This document shows, piece after piece, positions 9,904 to 18,669 of a stretch of 43,846 bases of DNA. The translations under genes were made by a program, and so were the position numbers. How positions within the stretch are numbered: position 1 is the stretch's first letter; each line of letters starts with the position of its first letter. Location of the stretch: contig JASHNS010000010.1 in the NCBI GenBank assembly GCA_030041515.1, positions 1-43,846 on the forward strand, read 5' to 3'. This DNA comes from Acidobacteriaceae bacterium. Lineage in GTDB: Bacteria; Acidobacteriota; Terriglobia; Terriglobales; Acidobacteriaceae. The notes under the pieces are model-generated. The model saw nothing but the letters and a program-made list of their open reading frames with translations, was not told where the DNA came from and ran no database searches.

Positions 9904-10998
9904 CTACGCCCGGTCCCCCACGGCGACGGAAGCTTCGTCCGGCGCGAGGCGTCCGGCGCGCACCGCATGCGCCAGCTCGGCCAGCAGTTCGCGGGTTTGT
10001 TTCCAGTCCATGCAGCCATCGGTAATGCTCTGGCCGTAGACCAGCTCGCGCCCGGGAACGAGCTTCTGCGCACCCGCGACGAGATTGCTCTCGAGCATGA
10101 CACCGAGGATGCGGCGGTCGCCCCCCGCGATCTGCGCGGCGACGTTGCGGCAGACCGCGGGCTGGCGCTGGTGATCCTTGCCGCTGTTGGCGTGGCTGCA
10201 GTCGATCATAACGCGCTGCGGCAGGCCGGCCTGCTCCAGCAAATGGCAGGTGTCCTGCACAGACGCGGCGTCGTAGTTCACCGTCTGGCGCCCGCCCCGA
10301 AGAATGATGTGGCAGTCGGCGTTGCCGGATGTGAACAGGATCGCCGACTGGCCGTACTTCGAATGCCCGAGAAACGTGTGCGGATGGCCGGCGGAGAGAA
10401 TGGCTTCAATGGCGATCTGCACATTGCCGGAGGTGCCGTTTTTGAAGCCCACCGGGCACGACAGTCCCGACGCGAGCTGACGATGCCCCTGGCTTTCCGT
10501 GGTGCGCGCGCCGATCGCGCCCCAGCTCACCAGCTCGGCCACATATTGCGGCGAAATCATGTCCAGAAATTCGGTACCCGCAGGCACGCCCATTTCAGCC
10601 AGGTCGAGCAGGAGCCGGCGCGCCAGGCGCAAGCCATCGTTGATGCGGAAGGACTCATCGAGAAACGGATCGTTGATCAGGCCCTTCCAGCCGAGGGTGG
10701 TGCGCGGCTTCTCGAAATAGACGCGCATGACCAGGCGCAGCTCGCGGGAGAACTCCGCCGTGGCGTCTTTCAGCAGCCGGGCATATTCGCGGGCGGCGCT
10801 GGGATCGTGAATCGAGCACGGGCCGGCAACCACGAGCAGGCGAGGATCTCGTCCATTCAGAATCTCGACGATTTCGCGGCGGGCGTGAAAGACAGTGGCG
10901 GAAGCCGCCTCGGTCACCGGCAGCTCTTCTTCAAGAAACACCGGGGGCAGAACGACTTTGGTGGAGCGGATGCGGAGATCGTCGGTGCGGAAAAACAT
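9904..10998 (-). CDS. aroG: 3-deoxy-7-phosphoheptulonate (DAHP) synthase, class I alpha
   Basis: First step of the shikimate pathway: condenses phosphoenolpyruvate and erythrose 4-phosphate. The 364-residue protein carries VVAGPCSIHD, RVYFEKPRTTLGWKG, the GARTTESQGHRQLASGLSCP segment and the HANSGKDHQRQ metal/substrate region, all typical of the AroF/AroG/AroH type. Which feedback amino acid it senses cannot be read from sequence, so the gene letter is nominal. ATG 10998 begins MFFRTDDLRI with AAAGAG just upstream. An upstream in-frame extension has no family similarity and overlaps the divergent gene. It leads the aroG-recR operon. Confidence 0.92.
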   Translation of the reverse strand: MFFRTDDLRIRSTKVVLPPVFLEEELPVTEAASATVFHARREIVEILNGRDPRLLVVAGPCSIHDPSAAREYARLLKDATAEFSRELRLVMRVYFEKPRTTLGWKGLINDPFLDESFRINDGLRLARRLLLDLAEMGVPAGTEFLDMISPQYVAELVSWGAIGARTTESQGHRQLASGLSCPVGFKNGTSGNVQIAIEAILSAGHPHTFLGHSKYGQSAILFTSGNADCHIILRGGRQTVNYDAASVQDTCHLLEQAGLPQRVMIDCSHANSGKDHQRQPAVCRNVAAQIAGGDRRILGVMLESNLVAGAQKLVPGRELVYGQSITDGCMDWKQTRELLAELAHAVRAGRLAPDEASVAVGDRA

Positions 10999-11060
10999 TT
11001 TCTCTTTCAGTGTAAGCGACAGACGGAAAATAACCGTGGTAACCGCCCTATGATCAACGT

Positions 11061-11435
11061 ATGCGGGCGGTTGTGGCACTCGTGCTGGCGATCCATCTGC
11101 TTTGGATCCTGTGGGTGATCGTGGGTGCATTCCTGACGCGGGGGCGGCCCTGGTTGACCGCGTTCCACCTGGCCTCGCTCGCCTGGGGGGTGATTGTCGA
11201 TACCGGCCCATGGCCGTGCCCGCTCACCCTGCTGGAACAATGGCTGGAAATGAAAGCCGGGATGCCGGTGTATCACGGCAGCTTTCTTGTACATTATCTC
11301 GACGCCATCGTGTATCCAAACGTGCCGGTCTCGGTGATCATCTGGGGCGCGACGGGCGTGTGTTGCGCCAACCTGCTGATCTACGGATTCCGTCTGATGC
11401 GATGGATGCAACGCAGGCACAGGAACGCAGGCTGA
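11061..11435 (+). CDS. DUF2784 family small membrane protein
   Basis: 124 residues with about four membrane helices. The pattern AFHLASLAWGVIVDTGPWPCPLTLLEQWLE, then GSFLVHYLDAIVYP, is characteristic of DUF2784, a family of unknown function. It is divergent from aroG across 62 bp. There is no Shine-Dalgarno. A TATGAT hexamer at 11049-11054 ends 6 nt before the ATG, so the transcript is probably leaderless. Family call confident, function unknown. Confidence 0.85.
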   Translation: MRAVVALVLAIHLLWILWVIVGAFLTRGRPWLTAFHLASLAWGVIVDTGPWPCPLTLLEQWLEMKAGMPVYHGSFLVHYLDAIVYPNVPVSVIIWGATGVCCANLLIYGFRLMRWMQRRHRNAG

Positions 11436-11502
11436 AGACCGAAAGGATAGCCCAAAAGCAGGATGACCAGCGCCTCCAGCCGGGTGCTATCCTTGCCTCC
11501 TG

Positions 11503-12303
11503 ATGGACACGCCCGCTATTGCGACACGCGGCCTGACACGCCGTTTTGGGGAATTTACGGCCGTCGATCAGGTGACGCTGAACGTGGCGCGCGGACAATT
11601 CTTCGGCTTTCTCGGGCCGAACGGCGCCGGGAAATCCACCACGATCAAAATGCTCACCGGATTACTGGCTCCCACCTCGGGGCAAATCGAGGTGCTGGGC
11701 CTGGACTTCGCGGCTCATCCGATTGATGTGAAGCGCCAAATCGGAGTGGTTCCTGAGGGACTGGCCCTCTTCGGGCGTCTGACCGCCTCGGAGTACCTGC
11801 GGTTTGTGGGCCGCATGTATGGTCTGGACCGCAACACGGTGAACCAGCGCACGGAGGAGTTGCTGGAGTTCATGAATCTGGCCAGCGAACCCAAAAAACT
11901 CGTCACCGACTTTTCCCACGGAATGCAGAAGAAGCTGGCGCTGGCGGCTGCCGTGATTCACGGGCCGAAGGTGCTGTTTCTCGATGAGCCTTTCGAGGGT
12001 GTGGACGCGCTGGCGGCCGGCTCGCTGAAAGCCATGCTCCAGCGGATGACCGCGCGCGGTGCGACGATTTTTCTTACCTCGCACGTGCTGGAGATTGTGG
12101 AACGGCTGTGCAGCCACGTCGCGATCATCCATCAGGGACGCCTGGTGGCGAACGGCTCGCTGGAAGAACTGCGGGCGGGCGTGGCTCTGGCCGACGACAC
12201 CAGCGATGAGAAGCTCACTCTGGAGCAGATCTTTCTGCGCGTGGTGGGCGGCGCGGAGGGCAGCAACGAGGAAGCTCTGCAGGAGCTGTCGTGGCTGGCA
12301 TAA
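11503..12303 (+). CDS. ABC transporter ATP-binding protein
   Basis: 266 residues, full-length ATPase subunit of an exporter-type ABC system. Walker A GPNGAGKST (about residues 39-47), the FSHGMQKK signature, Walker B VLFLDEPFEGVD and the switch histidine in LTSHVLE are all intact. The C-terminal extension (DEKLTLEQIFLRVVGG) is typical of ABC-2-type efflux ATPases. A TATCCT hexamer (11488-11493) ends 9 nt before the ATG and no Shine-Dalgarno is seen. The downstream permease gene overlaps its last 13 bases. The substrate is unknown. Confidence 0.92.
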   Translation: MDTPAIATRGLTRRFGEFTAVDQVTLNVARGQFFGFLGPNGAGKSTTIKMLTGLLAPTSGQIEVLGLDFAAHPIDVKRQIGVVPEGLALFGRLTASEYLRFVGRMYGLDRNTVNQRTEELLEFMNLASEPKKLVTDFSHGMQKKLALAAAVIHGPKVLFLDEPFEGVDALAAGSLKAMLQRMTARGATIFLTSHVLEIVERLCSHVAIIHQGRLVANGSLEELRAGVALADDTSDEKLTLEQIFLRVVGGAEGSNEEALQELSWLA

Positions 12304-13991
12304 AGGCTGACAATGGACCTCAGCGGGGACGATATGGGTTCGCCGCGCGTCTGGCTCGCCAGCAATACGCTGCGTTGTCGTGGGCACGCTGGCGGATTTT
12401 TGTGCATTCGCTGCGTTCCCGGCGCGGCGGCGTGGACCTGACTGCGGGCATCCTGACCTACGTCTTCGGCGTGGTGATTGCGCTCGGGCCGTCGGCTGGG
12501 CTGGGCGTCGGCGCCTGGTTCTCCGTGAGCCACCACCATCCGGCCGGGCTCGCGACCGAGTTTTGGATCGTCTTTTTAATCTGGCAATTCCTGTCCGCTC
12601 TGGCACCCGCGCTGGCCGGTCAGAATCCGGAGATGCATCACCTGCTGCGCTATCCGATCAGCTTTGGCTCCTGGGTCTTGTTGTACCTGGTCTATGGGTT
12701 GATCAGCCCTTCGTCGGTGATTGGCGCACTTTGGTGTACCGCCCTTTGGATTGGGATCGGCGTGGCGCGACCGGATCTGCTGGGCTGGGCTGCGCTGGTC
12801 CTGGTTGTCTTCGCGCTCTTCAATCTGCTGCTTTCCCGCGCCATCCTGGCCTGGGTGGAGCGCTGGATGGCGCGACGCCGGAGCCGCGAGATCTTAACCG
12901 CAGTTTTCCTGGTGATTGCGCTGGCCGTTCAGCTCCTGAATCCGGCGTTCTATCAGCACAAGGGCAAGCTGCCCTTTGGGCTCAGGCAGGCAACGGTGGT
13001 GCGCGTTGCTGGCGAGGTGAAAGATTTGCAGGGGTATTTCCCGCCCGGGGTGGCAAGCATCTCCGTCGTGCGCATGAGCCGGTTCGAACGCGCCGAGAGC
13101 GCCGCTGCCCTGGGGGCGCTGCTGCTGTGGATGCTGGGGGCCGGAGTCGTACTGACCATCCGCCTGCATGCCGAGAGCCGCGGCGAAAGCCTGAGCGAAG
13201 CACCGCGCCGCACTGCCCGCGCCGCGCCAGCGGAAGCGCGCCGCCGCCGGGACCGTGGTTTTTCCGGCCCCCTCTCAGCAGTGTTCGAGAAGGATCTCCG
13301 CTACCTGCTTCGCAGCGGACCGCTCCTCTACGCGCTGGCCACGCCGCCAGTGATGGTTTTCCTGTTCAGCAGCCTGTATCGGCAGGGCCCTTACTCCTCG
13401 ATTTCCCGCGGATACGCCCTTCCTCTCAGCCTTGTTTGGGGATTCCTGGGCCTCACTCGGCTTGTCTATAACAATCTCGGAGCCGAGGGCGCGGGCATCC
13501 AGGCTTACTTTCTCTCGCCCACCTCCATCCGGACCATCGTACTCGGCAAGAATGCTTTCCATCTGCTGCTCTTTGCACTGGAGGCTGCTGTGATCTCCGG
13601 CATGATCATCTTCCGCTTCGGCGCGCCCCGGCCAGGCATTGCCATGGCCACCATCGCCTGGCTTCTCTTCGCCGTGCCTGCCAATTTTGCCGCCGGCAAT
13701 ATTCTTTCCATCGTGATGCCGTACCGCACGAGCCTGACGCGCATGAAGGGAGAGGCGGGCTCGCTCGGCAATACGCTGCTGAGCATGTTCATTCAGGTTG
13801 TCCTTCTGGGCGTAGGCGCTGCCGTCTTCATTCCCTGCGCCGCTTTCGGCAGAGAATGGCTGGCTACTCCGATCCTGCTGGCGCTGGCCGCGGCAACCAT
13901 CTTTGCGTACCTCCGGCTGCTGAGCAATGTGGACCGGCTGGTCGGAAAGCATCGTGAATCGTTGACGCTGGAAGTGATGAAAGCCCGCTAA
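12291..13991 (+). CDS. ABC-2-like exporter permease
   Basis: 566 residues with about ten to twelve hydrophobic segments in two halves, split by an Arg/Ala-rich cytoplasmic loop (RRTARAAPAEARRRRDRG). The second half contains FEKDLRYLLRSGPLLYALATPP, a pattern typical of large ABC-2 permeases. It starts with GTG 12291, preceded by AGGAG at a good distance inside the end of the ATPase gene, so translation is coupled. With the ATPase it makes a complete exporter; the substrate cannot be inferred. Confidence 0.85.
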   Translation: MAGIKADNGPQRGRYGFAARLARQQYAALSWARWRIFVHSLRSRRGGVDLTAGILTYVFGVVIALGPSAGLGVGAWFSVSHHHPAGLATEFWIVFLIWQFLSALAPALAGQNPEMHHLLRYPISFGSWVLLYLVYGLISPSSVIGALWCTALWIGIGVARPDLLGWAALVLVVFALFNLLLSRAILAWVERWMARRRSREILTAVFLVIALAVQLLNPAFYQHKGKLPFGLRQATVVRVAGEVKDLQGYFPPGVASISVVRMSRFERAESAAALGALLLWMLGAGVVLTIRLHAESRGESLSEAPRRTARAAPAEARRRRDRGFSGPLSAVFEKDLRYLLRSGPLLYALATPPVMVFLFSSLYRQGPYSSISRGYALPLSLVWGFLGLTRLVYNNLGAEGAGIQAYFLSPTSIRTIVLGKNAFHLLLFALEAAVISGMIIFRFGAPRPGIAMATIAWLLFAVPANFAAGNILSIVMPYRTSLTRMKGEAGSLGNTLLSMFIQVVLLGVGAAVFIPCAAFGREWLATPILLALAAATIFAYLRLLSNVDRLVGKHRESLTLEVMKAR

Positions 13992-14006
13992 GGGCGCCAC
14001 AGGGTC

Positions 14007-14026
14007 CAGGCATTTTCCAATGCCTG
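14007..14026 (+). terminator. Hairpin after the ABC operon, probable transcript end
   Basis: Perfect stem CAGGCATT-TTCC-AATGCCTG, 15 bp after the permease stop. Only a weak T-rich tract (CATTTC) follows, so it may be a poor intrinsic terminator or a 3'-end-stabilising hairpin. Confidence 0.5.
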
Positions 14027-14052
14027 ACCACATTTCAGCTGCCTGGAATGGT

Positions 14053-14063
14053 AGTACAGTACT
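14053..14063. promoter_or_regulatory. Short palindrome upstream of the cytochrome gene, possible operator
   Basis: AGTAC-A-GTACT is an 11-bp palindrome about 50 bp before the cytochrome start. It resembles the TAC...GTA half-sites of BlaI/MecI-type repressors, but no regulator gene is nearby. Confidence 0.3.
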
Positions 14064-14110
14064 GATGTGCGCCCCAGCACGTCCAGCCCGATGGGCAAAG
14101 GAGAATGCCA

Positions 14111-14431
14111 GTGAAGCGTTGCGTACGGTTGTGGTCTCTCGGATTGCTTCTCACCGCCCTCAGTGTTCCGGCTCTCGCGCAGAACAGTGGGGAGCAGGTC
14201 TACAAGGCGCAGTGCGCGATGTGTCATGGACAGGACGGCCTGGCCGCCACTCCGGTCGCGAAGATGATGGGCGTGCCATCGTTCAAAGCTCCTGCGATCC
14301 AGAAACTGACGACGGCCGACATGATCGCGGCCACGAGCAACGGCAAAGCCAAAATGCCGGCGTTCAAAGGCAAGCTGAGCCAGGCCCAGATCGAAGAGGT
14401 CGTGGCTTACATCCGGAAATTACAGAAGTAG
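14111..14431 (+). CDS. Small periplasmic c-type cytochrome
   Basis: About 106 residues: signal peptide cleaved after ALA, then a single CAMCH haem-attachment motif and a probable distal Met ligand in AKMPAFKGKLS, ending EVVAYIRKLQK. This is the layout of small monohaem cytochrome c electron carriers. An in-frame ATG at 14105 is possible, but AAAGGAG ends only 1-2 nt before it; GTG 14111 lies at the ideal spacing, so I prefer GTG. No oxidase or reductase gene is adjacent, so its redox partner is unknown. Confidence 0.88.
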   Translation: MKRCVRLWSLGLLLTALSVPALAQNSGEQVYKAQCAMCHGQDGLAATPVAKMMGVPSFKAPAIQKLTTADMIAATSNGKAKMPAFKGKLSQAQIEEVVAYIRKLQK

Positions 14432-14627
14432 CCGGAACGTCCGAGAATCGAAACCCCGCAGAACGGCGTCTTTTTGCGATCGCGCCTGCCGCGGAAGCCT
14501 TCACGCCTTTGGCGGTTGCCTGGTCGCGGGAGACGCCGCCGGAAGTGTGGCCCTCGGCCAGCTCGCGTGGTGAATCGGTCAGGCGCAGCAACTAAGCGCG
14601 ATCCTCGCCTCTTCCAACAGAGATGTG

Positions 14628-15056
14628 ATGAGCTTCTCTCGGCCGAACCCTCGCGTCTCCAAGACCATCCTGTTTATCTCCGTCGCGGTCATTGCCAACA
14701 GCTTCGGTAACCTGATGCTGGCACTGGGCATGGACAGCATGCCCGCGTTCCAGCACATACCCTTGGCGCATTATCTGGTCGGGCTGCTGACGAATCCGTT
14801 CCTGATTCCCGGAGCGGCCCTGTCGGCTGTCTACACCCTGGCCCAGATCTCCCTGTTCAGCTGGGCCGACCTCAGCTTCGTCATTCCCTGCACCGCCTCG
14901 TCCTATGCGCTCACGACCATGCTGGGAGAGTTTGTGCTGGGCGAACACGTGCACTGGGCCCGCTGGCTGGGAGTCATCCTGATCACCGGCGGCGTTGTGC
15001 TGGTGGCGGAGACGCCGGTGACGACCAAACCGCATCCAGGGGAGAACCCCGCATGA
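14628..15056 (+). CDS. Half-size EamA/DMT-type transporter subunit 1
   Basis: 142 residues with four membrane helices, half of a normal ten-helix EamA protein. The last helix pair carries GEFVLGEHVHWARWLGVILITGGVVLV, the usual EamA ending. ATG 14628 is preceded in frame by GTG 14625; neither has a clear Shine-Dalgarno. The stop overlaps the next gene by 4 bp. Paired half-size proteins of this type (for example ArnE/ArnF) form heterodimers that move lipid-linked sugars or other amphipathic substrates; that role here is inference. Confidence 0.8.
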   Translation: MSFSRPNPRVSKTILFISVAVIANSFGNLMLALGMDSMPAFQHIPLAHYLVGLLTNPFLIPGAALSAVYTLAQISLFSWADLSFVIPCTASSYALTTMLGEFVLGEHVHWARWLGVILITGGVVLVAETPVTTKPHPGENPA

Positions 15057-15532
15057 TGCAATGGGGCCTCATTCTGCTGACAGTCTGTTGCAGTTCGGCG
15101 GGGGACATCCTGTGCGCGCGCGGCATGTCGAAGGGCGGCGAGCTGAGCGGCTTTGGCCCGTCAGGGATCGTGCGCGCTATCCGCTACATTGTGACGCGCC
15201 GCCTGGTGATTCTGGGCGGCCTTTGCTATGCCACGGCGTTCTTCTCGCTGCTCACCCTGCTCTCCGTCGCGCCACTGAGTATCGCGGTTCCGGCTACGGC
15301 CCTCGGATTTGTTGTGGATACCATCGGAGCGCGCTTTCTGCTGCGGGAACATGTGCCGTGGAAACGGTGGGCCGGCGTACTGTGCGTGACGGCCGGCGTG
15401 ATTCTTACCGTGAAATCGGGGGCAGCCACCAATCTGCCGGGCGGAAAACCGGCGCTGTCTTCACCGCGAGCCGCTACCGTCAGTTCGGTGAGTCCCGTCC
15501 GGCTCGGACACCCGGCGGCGATCCAGCGTTAA
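15053..15532 (+). CDS. Half-size EamA/DMT-type transporter subunit 2
   Basis: 159 residues, four membrane helices, with RFLLREHVPWKRWAGVLCVTAGVILTVKSG matching the same motif as the upstream partner, then a polar tail of about 30 residues. It starts within the ATGATG that ends the preceding gene, so the two are translationally coupled and likely act as a heterodimer. Its stop is 5 bp from the stop of a convergent full-length EamA gene. Confidence 0.8.
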   Translation: MMQWGLILLTVCCSSAGDILCARGMSKGGELSGFGPSGIVRAIRYIVTRRLVILGGLCYATAFFSLLTLLSVAPLSIAVPATALGFVVDTIGARFLLREHVPWKRWAGVLCVTAGVILTVKSGAATNLPGGKPALSSPRAATVSSVSPVRLGHPAAIQR

Positions 15533-15536
15533 GGGG

Positions 15537-16475
15537 TCAACTGGGACCTCCGCCAAGATGGCCGCCATGAAGGCCGACAAGAACCAGGCCCGCGATCACG
15601 AGAGCGGTTCCGAGAGCTTTGATGGCAAGAGCACGTGGTGTGAAATCCTCGCGGAACCACCGCGGCCGCAGGCGCGTGACAAGATAGGCACCGAAAAAAA
15701 TCACCACATAACGCACTCCGGAGATGGCCTCCACCATGGAGGGCGCAGTGCGGCTGACGGCATACACGACGAGAAACGATCCGACCCCGGCGACGAACCG
15801 GTTGAGCATGTAGCCGGCTTTGCTTCGCGGAGGAGCCTGCTCGGAAGTTTCAAAGATCTGGCGGCGCCACGAAGAACGCAGGAGCAGTGCCATCGCACCG
15901 GCAAAGGTGCCAAGGGTGAAAAAAACATAGCCGCTGACGAATTTGGCGTGGTTGAAGGCGATCTTCTGCAGCACATCCGTGAGGCCGAAGAGCACGGCTG
16001 CCGCGATAACGCGCGGCAGCATTTTTCTCAGGGGCAGTTTCTCGGCGAAAAACATAACGAATCCGCCGAGTGTCATCAGGGCGAAGCCATAGAACTGGCC
16101 CGCCAGGTGAACGCCGAGCAGCGGAACCGAGAGCGCGACAGTGGCCACGGGCGTAAACCCGCCCATGGCGGCAAGTTCCTCTGACGCTTCTCCCGCTTTC
16201 AGGGCGGCGTAATAGAAGTAGCTGGCGAGGAGGTCGCAAAAGCCCGCAAGGAGCGCGATGCCCGCGATACCGAGGGACGGCATGTGAAAGCCGAATGGAA
16301 TCAGCACGACACCGAAGATGCTGATGGCTCCCAGCCAGAACACATACGAGATCAGATTTTGCAGGCCCTTGCGGCGCAGGAGGACCTTGTCCCATACCAG
16401 CGAAATCCCGATGAGGCCATGGGCGACAATGGCGATCAGGACGCCGTTGAAAGCGAGGGATTTGAGAAAGGACAT
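15537..16475 (-). CDS. EamA/DMT family transporter, full length
   Basis: 312 residues with about ten membrane helices, the standard drug/metabolite transporter size. The C-terminal half has APSMVEAISGVRYVVIFFGAYLVTRLRPRWFREDFTPRALAIKALGTALVIAGLVLVG in outline, with the family's typical second-repeat pattern. ATG 16475 has no clear Shine-Dalgarno. It is convergent with the half-size pair, so three related transporters cluster here. The substrate is unknown. Confidence 0.85.
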   Translation of the reverse strand: MSFLKSLAFNGVLIAIVAHGLIGISLVWDKVLLRRKGLQNLISYVFWLGAISIFGVVLIPFGFHMPSLGIAGIALLAGFCDLLASYFYYAALKAGEASEELAAMGGFTPVATVALSVPLLGVHLAGQFYGFALMTLGGFVMFFAEKLPLRKMLPRVIAAAVLFGLTDVLQKIAFNHAKFVSGYVFFTLGTFAGAMALLLRSSWRRQIFETSEQAPPRSKAGYMLNRFVAGVGSFLVVYAVSRTAPSMVEAISGVRYVVIFFGAYLVTRLRPRWFREDFTPRALAIKALGTALVIAGLVLVGLHGGHLGGGPS

Positions 16476-16579
16476 GCAGCGGGCTCGTCGTTCTGAGGCG
16501 GGGACATGCTGTCGAGCAGAACCAGGGCAGCCGTTCTGGGCCGGGAGTTTCCCGGCCCGGTTGGATCAGTGCGGGAGAC

Positions 16580-16792
16580 TTACACGTGCAGCAATCGTCT
16601 GCCCGGGGAAACACCATAGACGGCAGAGAGGATGGTTTCGGCGGCAACCGCAGTGAGGACGCCCTTCCACTTGTAGCTGAGGGGCGCAAAGATGGCCGCG
16701 GCGGCCGCGGCGGAGCCAATCCCGTAGCGGATTTTCTGCTCGGTTTCGCTCATTCTGAATGGCTTCGTCAGTTCATTGACAACGTCGGTCAT
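16580..16792 (-). CDS. Small membrane protein of the DUF2892/YgaP-like type
   Basis: 70 residues. A polar N terminus (MTDVVNELTKPFRMSETEQK) precedes IRYGIGSAAAAAAIFAPLSYKWKG and a second hydrophobic stretch, the pattern of DUF2892 proteins with two membrane helices. AAAGGAG lies 5-6 nt before ATG 16792, which decides the start over a longer open frame running to 17068. No function is known. Confidence 0.75.
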   Translation of the reverse strand: MTDVVNELTKPFRMSETEQKIRYGIGSAAAAAAIFAPLSYKWKGVLTAVAAETILSAVYGVSPGRRLLHV

Positions 16793-17016
16793 AACTCTCC
16801 TTTGAGGGTGATTTTCGCTGGCTCGGTGATCGTGCTGTCTCTTTACTATGGATGCCTCCCGCCGCGTGAAAGGCGGGCTGGATTTTTTGGGAAGGCGGCC
16901 GCGCACGGGTTTCGGATTCCGAGGCAACCAGCGAGCCTGCCGAACTGCCGAGCGCAGTGCGAAGCCATCGTCCGCGGCGTGCCGGCGTCGGCTATCCGCT
17001 GTGGCAGCGGCCAGGA

Positions 17017-17057
17017 GGCGCTTTCGCGCCAGCCACCCGGCGGGGCAAACCGCCGGG
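17017..17057 (-). terminator. Two adjacent hairpins after the 17071 gene, possible transcript end
   Basis: On the minus strand the first hairpin after the stop of the 17071-17475 gene has 8-bp arms (17036-17043 with 17050-17057) and the second is GGCGC-GAAA-GCGCC (17017-17030). No U-tract follows, so Rho-dependent or processing-based ending is more likely than intrinsic termination. Confidence 0.35.
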
Positions 17058-17070
17058 GTGACACGCAACG

Positions 17071-17475
17071 CTAGTTCGAGGGCGCAGCCAGAATATAGGA
17101 GCTGCCGTACAAAGCAACGCCGATCAGCATCATCAGGACACCCACCATATAAATGGGCGTGTGCGGCAGCAGTTTATAGAGAAAGAACAGAACTCCGATG
17201 CCGGTGCCGAACACGACGACCCCACCGATCTTCATTCCCTGCCGTCTGCGCAGCGTCTCCAGACGGTCCTGCTCCCGCAAAAACTCGATGGCGGCGGTGG
17301 CGCCAGCCGCTGGCGAGTCGGCCAGCTTCTTCAGCATGTCGTTCTTGTAATAGCTCTCCCGTTCCTTGCGGCGCGCGTCCGACCACGACGCGACCGCGAT
17401 GAACGAGAACAGGGCCACCGCTCCGATGGCCAGAAATCCAAACAGTGCCAGTGCTTCCAAACCTTCCGCTGCCAT
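17071..17475 (-). CDS. Membrane protein of unknown function (DUF6249-like)
   Basis: 134 residues: an N-terminal helix (LEALALFGFLAIGAVALFSFIAVA), a charged region (DARRKERESYYKNDMLKKLAD) and a 30-residue helix rich in Glu/Arg, then two C-terminal membrane helices. Arrangement and the KERES-type motif resemble DUF6249 proteins often found next to ECF sigma factors. Of two in-frame ATGs, 17475 is chosen because GGGAGGGAA lies directly upstream. It is divergent from the sigma factor gene across 153 bp. Confidence 0.75.
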   Translation of the reverse strand: MAAEGLEALALFGFLAIGAVALFSFIAVASWSDARRKERESYYKNDMLKKLADSPAAGATAAIEFLREQDRLETLRRRQGMKIGGVVVFGTGIGVLFFLYKLLPHTPIYMVGVLMMLIGVALYGSSYILAAPSN

Positions 17476-17628
17476 TGGCTTCCCTCCCGTGCCGGGCATT
17501 TTCTGTCCGCTTCACCCGGTACGACCGGAGTACTGGAGTTACGGTTGCAAAATTCTTTGCCGATGAGGCTCGACAGAAATAACGCAACCGCGCACCATAA
17601 GGCCAGGTCATACGGGCAGGAAGAATCT

Positions 17629-18228
17629 GTGAACGGCACACCGAGCATCGACGAGGACCGCGCCCTGGTCAGCGCCGTGCTGGCCGGCGATACTCCGGCG
17701 TTCGCAGGATTGGTGCGCCGCTGGCAGACGCCGCTGGTGAATCTGGCATGGCGCTTCTGCCGCGACCGCGGCCGCGCTGAAGAGATGGCGCAGGAGGCGT
17801 TTCTGCGGGCCTTTCGCAATCTCGCCCAGTGGCGTGGCGATGCCGCCTTTTCCACCTGGCTTTTCGCCCTGGCCATGAATGTCTACCGGACGGAGCTGCG
17901 GCGGATCCCCGCGACAATGCAGTCGCTGGATGAGATTGCCGAACCAGCCGACGCCGGCGACACAGAAATGGCTCTGGACGCGGAACGCCGCGACGAATCC
18001 GTGCGCCGGGCGGTGCTGGCGCTGCCGGAAAAATATCGCGACGCGGTGCTCCTCTTCTATTTTCATGATCAGAATGTTCCGGCAGCGGCGCGCACCCTGG
18101 GCGTCCCGGAAGGGACCGTCAAGGCGCGGCTGTTTCGCGGGCGCGAATTGCTGCGCAGCAAATTGTCGCGGCGGCCGGCAAGTCGAAAGCCGGCTCAGCT
18201 GGCGCAGCATCCGAAGGAGGCGCGATGA
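17629..18228 (+). CDS. ECF-type RNA polymerase sigma factor
   Basis: 199 residues, usual ECF size. Region 2 (FAGLVRRWQTPLVNLAWRFCRDRGRAEEMAQEAFLRAF and STWLFALAMNVYR, in outline) and region 4 (LPEKYRDAVLLFYFHDQNVPAAARTLGVPEGTVKARLFRGRELLRSKL, in outline) are intact. Start GTG 17629 has AGGAAG at 5-6 nt. The frame is open further upstream, but that part has no sigma similarity. The next gene overlaps by 4 bp and encodes a membrane protein, probably its regulator. Confidence 0.92.
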   Translation: MNGTPSIDEDRALVSAVLAGDTPAFAGLVRRWQTPLVNLAWRFCRDRGRAEEMAQEAFLRAFRNLAQWRGDAAFSTWLFALAMNVYRTELRRIPATMQSLDEIAEPADAGDTEMALDAERRDESVRRAVLALPEKYRDAVLLFYFHDQNVPAAARTLGVPEGTVKARLFRGRELLRSKLSRRPASRKPAQLAQHPKEAR

Positions 18229-18617
18229 ATTCCCCGCAACAGAGCAATTTCGATGCGGCACTCGATCGGGCGCTCGGCGAGGATTGCGAGAGCATTCTGC
18301 CTTCGCAGGGCTTTGCAGAGGCGGTAATGGCAGCCATAGTCAGCCAGGGTCCCGAGCCGCTGCGTTTCCCGTGGAAGCGCGCCCTGCCCGGGCTGATTGC
18401 CGGGATCGCTGCGCTCGCCGCCTTTGCCGGAGTCTGGATCTGGGTTCTGGAGCGCGTTCCTCCCTCAACGTTCGCCGGGACGGCTGTAGACTGGAGGTCC
18501 ATCCTGGCCCCGGTGCTGCACGTCGCCCTTCGTCCCGCCACACCATGGGTCCTGGCGGCCTTCCTGATTCCCGTGGTGACGCTTTGGCTGACCCGGCGGC
18601 TGCTGTTCAACCGGTAA
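18225..18617 (+). CDS. Membrane protein coupled to the ECF sigma factor, probable anti-sigma
   Basis: 130 residues, with a cytoplasmic N-terminal 45 residues, a membrane helix (about 48-70), a periplasmic loop and a second helix (about 105-126). It overlaps the sigma gene by ATGA and has a strong GGAGG site. There is no HxxxCxxC zinc anti-sigma motif, so the assignment rests on coupling and topology, not on a recognised domain. Confidence 0.7.
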   Translation: MNSPQQSNFDAALDRALGEDCESILPSQGFAEAVMAAIVSQGPEPLRFPWKRALPGLIAGIAALAAFAGVWIWVLERVPPSTFAGTAVDWRSILAPVLHVALRPATPWVLAAFLIPVVTLWLTRRLLFNR

Positions 18618-18669
18618 AGCTTGCACGTCTGCGCCAGGCAACCGGGCGGTGACCTATAATCGCTGCCAC

